From NCBI GenBank assembly GCA_048498415.1, contig JBEHYA010000080.1, positions 1 to 9,190 on the forward strand: a stretch of DNA of 9,190 nt. The letters run 5' to 3'. Of this stretch, positions 6,114-9,190 are shown piece by piece. The stretch is from JBEHYA01 sp048498415. GTDB lineage: Bacteria; Pseudomonadota; Alphaproteobacteria; UBA9219; RGZA01. Each line of letters opens with the position of its first letter. Positions within the stretch are counted from its first letter, which is position 1. The translations under genes were made by a program, and so were the position numbers. Below the pieces are notes generated by a model. The model worked only from the letters and a program-made list of their open reading frames with translations. It searched no databases and was not told where the DNA came from.

Positions 6114-6524
6114 TTAGTTCCGTTTGGCTTTGGGTTGCCAGGCTTGATAATCGCCGGTGGCTTTATCGCGCTTACCGCCTTCCATGACATGGCCGGGCGG
6201 AAAATACGCTTGATCGGTGAAGGTTAAATTCGGCTGGTGCGGCTTTTGCCAGACCTGATGAAATTCACTGTCGTCGGGCAGCGGCTGGTCGGCGGTGAAG
6301 TGCAGCCAGCCATGCCATTCGGGCGGAACTTCGGAAGCTTCCGGCCGGCCTTTGTAGACAACCCAGCGGCGCTTGCGCACGCCCTTCGGCACGGAGCGTT
6401 CGATGTAATACGTGTTGCCGTATTTATCGCTGCCGACTTTCACGCCGCCGAACAGCGTGAAGAGCGCCGTCCCGATGTGGGACAGGCGGGCGATCCAGGA
6501 ATACGGTTCGGCGGTGTTTGTCAT
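6114..6524 (-). CDS. NDUFA12-family NADH:ubiquinone oxidoreductase accessory subunit
   Basis: This family (mitochondrial NDUFA12/B17.2) is an accessory subunit of respiratory complex I in alphaproteobacteria. From ATG 6524 the protein has 136 residues and the family pattern: LFTLFGGVKVGSDKYGNTYY at the start, then RRWVVYKG, ASEVPPEWHGWLH, WQKPHQPNLT and a final YQAWQPKAK. The frame stays open upstream to 6653, but the extra 43 residues (MIRHKILSFRYRF onward) do not look like the family and would cover the promoter region, so I use 6524. The ribosome site is weak (no clear GGAG). It is the first gene of a three-gene operon with mlaD and DUF2155. It shares a 164-bp divergent control region with the NrdJ-like gene. 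Confidence 0.92.
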   Translation of the reverse strand: MTNTAEPYSWIARLSHIGTALFTLFGGVKVGSDKYGNTYYIERSVPKGVRKRRWVVYKGRPEASEVPPEWHGWLHFTADQPLPDDSEFHQVWQKPHQPNLTFTDQAYFPPGHVMEGGKRDKATGDYQAWQPKAKRN

Positions 6525-6561
6525 GGGTGAATTTCTAGCGCGTTTGGATTGAAGCCGCAAA

Positions 6562-6589
6562 TGGATAGAAAAAGCTTTTGTAAGTGCAA
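6562..6589 (-). promoter_or_regulatory. Candidate promoter of the NDUFA12-mlaD-DUF2155 operon
   Basis: On the minus strand, TTGCAC (6584-6589) and TATCCA (6562-6567) are 16 bases apart, in the right place about 40 bases before the NDUFA12 start. Each hexamer matches the sigma-70 consensus at about half its positions, so confidence is low. Confidence 0.3.
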
Positions 6590-6629
6590 CATAAAAGATG
6601 GGGATATCTTTAGCGAAGCGGTATCGGAA

Positions 6630-6645
6630 AGACAAGATTTTGTGT
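6630..6645. promoter_or_regulatory. NrdR-box-like site upstream of the NrdJ-like gene
   Basis: AGACAAGATTTTGTGT matches the NrdR box as I remember it (acaCwAtATaTwGtgt) at 13 of 16 positions, including all the strongly conserved ones. NrdR is the ATP/dATP-sensing repressor of ribonucleotide reductase genes. The site ends 43 bases before the ATG of an RNR-derived gene. NrdR boxes usually come in pairs about 21 or 31 bp apart, and I see no good second copy, so the call is tentative. Confidence 0.4.
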
Positions 6646-6688
6646 CTAATCAACGCGTCAGTTTAATCGCTTGGCGACAGGATTTTCG

Positions 6689-9124
6689 ATGCGTTTCGAT
6701 CGTTTGCTTACCGCAAAAGACCAGGATGCCTATGCGGGCATCAGCTTTACCACGGGACTGATCGATGCCAACGAGCCGGATGGCGAAGATGCCGCATTGG
6801 CGGGCGTGGTTGAATTCCCCACCAACTGGCCGCGCCGCAGCGTGGAAGCGCTTTTAAAAAATGGCCTGCTGGCCCAGCCGTTTCATCGTGAACTGAAGGC
6901 GAGCGAAGAGAACACGGTGCCTTCATGGCTGTGGGCGCACCGGGCGAATAAAAATAGCGAATTGTCGGATAGCGAGCAAAGCGCCAGGGCGGTGTTCCAC
7001 CGTTTTGCCGGCGCGTTGACGTATCGCGGCTGGAAACAGGGTTTGTTTAACCGTGAGGCCGACGCGCTGGCGTTTTATGACGAGATGCGCGCGATGCTGG
7101 CCCACCAAATGATTAGCCCGCCCCTTTCGTGGCTGGCCGCCTATGGCGCTGACTGGGCCTATGATTTGAAAGATGTGGAAATTGCTTCAACAAAAAAACC
7201 GCAGACGCCGAAGTTTTATAATCAGCCGATTGAAAAAGCCTATTCGCTGAATGGCGCGCTAAGCGATGCGCCGGATGTTTATTTTGCATTGAACCTGCCC
7301 TGCTTCCGCCGCGAGGAAGGGCATTTGAATTCGGGCCTGCTGCAACAGGCGGCCAAGATGGCGGCGCTGGCGCTGCATATTATCCATGGCGATAACGACG
7401 AGCGCGGGGCCGTGACGGTCACCAACTTCGCCGCGCTGTTGATGGCAGAAGCCATTCCCTATAACAGCGCCGCGGCGCGGCATTATGCCGCCAGCATCAT
7501 GGCCATTGTGACGGGCAGCGCGTTAAGCGTTTCCGCCCAGCTGGCGCAGGAAAAAGGCGCGAGCGCGGAATTCAATGCGCAACGCGAAACTGCCATCGGC
7601 TGGCTGGAACGCCAGGCCGGCGCCGTGGAAGGCGAAGTGCAGATTGAAAATGCGTATCCGCTGTTTGCCCTGAAACCGGAAGCCGCACCCGAACTAAATC
7701 TGGTCGCGGATGCCCGTAAATTATGGGAAAGCGTTTTAGATAATGTGCGCAAAAAGGGGCTGCGCCTGATTTATCTGACGGGTGTATTTGCAACGACCAG
7801 CGCCAATGATTTTCTGGCGGTGGAGAGCGCCAATTTCCGCCCCATGACGACGCAGATGGCCGTTCTGCAAACGATGGATGGCCGGATTGTGCAGAAGTTA
7901 AGCCCGTTCATTGTGGAAGGTTTGAGTAAAACCGGCCTTGACCCCGATGATGTGGCGCAATTGCAGTATTACGCCGAAGGCCAGCATAGCCTGCAGGAAG
8001 CGCCGGCGATTAATGCGGCAAGCCTTTCATTATGGGGCGTGGATACCGAGACGTATAACCGCCTGCAGGAAGCGGTTGCGATCAGCCCGACCCTGCGCCA
8101 TGCGTTTACGCCATGGGTGCTGGGCGAAGAATTTTGCCGCGTGAAGCTGGGCATCGGCATGGCCGATATGCAGCGGCCGGATTTTGATGTGCTGACCCAT
8201 ATGGGATTTACCGCCACCGACATCGAAAACGCCAACAGCCATGTATGCGGTCATAAAACCATTTTTGGCCACCCGTCCCTGCCGGCAACCAGCAAAGCAA
8301 TCTTCCTGACCGCGCGTGAGAATGGCGATGATGATGCACGGCTCACCACCGATGATCACATGGCGCTGCTCGCTGCCGTGCAAAGCGTGATCGCAGGGCC
8401 GTTTGATGATTTTGTGTTGCTGCCGTCGGATGCCAGCGCGCATGAGCTTTCGGGTTTATATGCCAATATTCAGCAAGCGGGCCTGCGTAGCTTGGCGTGG
8501 ATGCTTGACCCCACATGGGAACGCGCGCGCGTGGCGCCGGAACCGGCAAAAGCCGCCGAAAAACCGGCGGCGCAGGTCGCCATTCCAAACGCGCCGCAGC
8601 GTTTGCAGCGCAAGAAGCTGCCGGAACGCCGCAAGGGCTATACGCAGCGCGGCGTGATCGGTGGGCACAAAATTTATTTGCGCACCGGCGAATATGACGA
8701 TGGCCGGCTGGGCGAAATCTTCATTGATATGCACAAGGAAGGCGCGGCCTTCCGTTCGCTGATGAATAATTTTGCCATTGCCGTGTCGCTTGGCCTGCAA
8801 TATGGCGTGCCGGTGGAAGAATATGTGGAAGCCTTCACCTTCACGCGCTTTGAGCCGTCAGGCATGGTAGAAGGCAACGATATGATCAAGATGGCGACAT
8901 CCACGCTTGATTATATCTTCCGTGAACTCGCGATTTCGTATTTAGGCCGCGATGATCTGGCGCAGGTACGGCCAGCCGATTTGATGCCCGGCAGCATCGG
9001 CGCCGGCCACCGCGAAGGCGATTTGCCGGCAAGCGGCAACCAGGCCAGCGGCGCGGCGGCGGAATTGCTGCAGAAGGTGACCAGTAATGGTTACATTCGC
9101 AGCAAGCTGAAGGTGAAATCGTAG
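6689..9124 (+). CDS. NrdJ-like protein lacking the catalytic core (non-catalytic relative of B12-dependent ribonucleotide reductase)
   Basis: The 811-residue ORF is intact. Residues 1-160 match the N-terminal domain of alphaproteobacterial NrdJ (AYAGISF, WLWAHR, AFYDEMRAMLAHQMISPP, GADWAYDL). From about 200 the match resumes late in the barrel (YFALNLPCF, AALLMAEAIPYNS, then LGEEFCRVKLG and NSHVCGHKTIFGHP). After a P/A/K linker (about 612-650), the C-terminal domain is near consensus (YTQRGVIGGHK, RLGEIFIDMHKEGAAF, FAIAVSLGLQYGVPVEEY). Missing are the first half of the barrel, roughly 400 residues with the substrate and cobalamin contacts and the NxCxE radical-cysteine loop, and the C-terminal cysteine tail. 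The PTGT and CDTTGIEPDFA segments are replaced (YLTGVFATTSANDFLAV). Only three cysteines remain: C205, C483 and C520. It cannot reduce ribonucleotides by the known mechanism. ATG 6689 is preferred, with AGGA six bases upstream; a TTG at 6671 only adds six residues. It may be a regulator, a partner, or a slowly decaying copy. Confidence 0.85.
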   Translation: MRFDRLLTAKDQDAYAGISFTTGLIDANEPDGEDAALAGVVEFPTNWPRRSVEALLKNGLLAQPFHRELKASEENTVPSWLWAHRANKNSELSDSEQSARAVFHRFAGALTYRGWKQGLFNREADALAFYDEMRAMLAHQMISPPLSWLAAYGADWAYDLKDVEIASTKKPQTPKFYNQPIEKAYSLNGALSDAPDVYFALNLPCFRREEGHLNSGLLQQAAKMAALALHIIHGDNDERGAVTVTNFAALLMAEAIPYNSAAARHYAASIMAIVTGSALSVSAQLAQEKGASAEFNAQRETAIGWLERQAGAVEGEVQIENAYPLFALKPEAAPELNLVADARKLWESVLDNVRKKGLRLIYLTGVFATTSANDFLAVESANFRPMTTQMAVLQTMDGRIVQKLSPFIVEGLSKTGLDPDDVAQLQYYAEGQHSLQEAPAINAASLSLWGVDTETYNRLQEAVAISPTLRHAFTPWVLGEEFCRVKLGIGMADMQRPDFDVLTHMGFTATDIENANSHVCGHKTIFGHPSLPATSKAIFLTARENGDDDARLTTDDHMALLAAVQSVIAGPFDDFVLLPSDASAHELSGLYANIQQAGLRSLAWMLDPTWERARVAPEPAKAAEKPAAQVAIPNAPQRLQRKKLPERRKGYTQRGVIGGHKIYLRTGEYDDGRLGEIFIDMHKEGAAFRSLMNNFAIAVSLGLQYGVPVEEYVEAFTFTRFEPSGMVEGNDMIKMATSTLDYIFRELAISYLGRDDLAQVRPADLMPGSIGAGHREGDLPASGNQASGAAAELLQKVTSNGYIRSKLKVKS

Positions 9125-9131
9125 ATTTCTC

Positions 9132-9150
9132 CCCCTCCCTTCGGGAGGGG
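9132..9150 (+). terminator. GC-rich hairpin after the NrdJ-like gene
   Basis: CCCCTCCC (9132-9139) pairs with GGGAGGGG (9143-9150) around TTC, an 8-bp stem beginning 7 bases after the stop codon. No T tract follows (TTAGGGGCGGG), so it is not a textbook terminator. It may be Rho-dependent, protect the mRNA 3' end, or be a copy of the CCCTCCC...GGGAGGG repeats common between proteobacterial genes. Nothing else is visible to the right edge. Confidence 0.45.
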
Positions 9151-9190
9151 TTAGGGGCGGGTAATCCTCTCCATTCTGAGAATATTCATA

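Noticed and set aside
6525..6653. N-terminal extension of the NDUFA12 protein to 6653
   Set aside because: The added 43 residues do not resemble the family, and the family start pattern fits ATG 6524.
6525..6688. Cobalamin riboswitch before the NrdJ-like gene
   Set aside because: The 164-bp region is shared by two divergent genes and is too short for one plus its expression platform. I saw no B12-box-like core.

Overview
The window looks like the chromosome of an alphaproteobacterium. The evidence is the gene content: an RNase E whose S1 domain is interrupted by a long acidic insert, an NDUFA12-type complex I accessory protein (a family shared by alphaproteobacteria and mitochondria), the typical cluster aat / DUF2155 / mlaD / NDUFA12, and a protein derived from the alphaproteobacterial form of the B12-dependent ribonucleotide reductase. 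The DNA is moderately GC-rich with dense coding. I cannot place it below class level, and I see no plasmid, phage or insertion-sequence gene.

Layout. At the left edge (1-618, minus) is the N-terminal part of RNase E, preceded by a long structured leader (619 to about 878). Next on the minus strand is a small secreted protein (1018-1344) with a strong terminator. Divergent from it is a complete class A penicillin-binding protein 1A (1556-4060, plus). A gene-poor stretch follows. It holds a 22-residue single-helix membrane protein (4245-4313), a terminator hairpin (4358-4382), and a 95-bp pair of inverted palindromic repeats (4415-4509) that abuts the ribosome site of aat (4523-5188, plus, TTG start). 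The 3' end of aat overlaps, tail to tail, a minus-strand operon read NDUFA12 (6524-6114), mlaD (6104-5550), DUF2155 (5553-5062). Divergent from that operon is an 811-residue ORF (6689-9124, plus), followed by a GC-rich hairpin.

How the genes fit together. Most of the window is cell-envelope and core housekeeping work: peptidoglycan synthesis (PBP1A), outer-membrane lipid transport (MlaD), respiration (NDUFA12), RNA turnover (RNase E) and N-end-rule tagging (Aat). The odd member is the last gene. Its N-terminal domain, the C-terminal half of its barrel and its C-terminal domain match class II ribonucleotide reductase (NrdJ). The part of the barrel that carries the active-site cysteines is missing, and so is the cysteine-rich redox tail. 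It reads as a non-catalytic NrdJ relative kept as an intact ORF, with a NrdR-box-like palindrome about 45 bp before its start. This is the best candidate here for something undescribed. The 22-residue membrane protein and the RNA-structure signals at the rne and small-secreted-protein start sites are second-tier leads.
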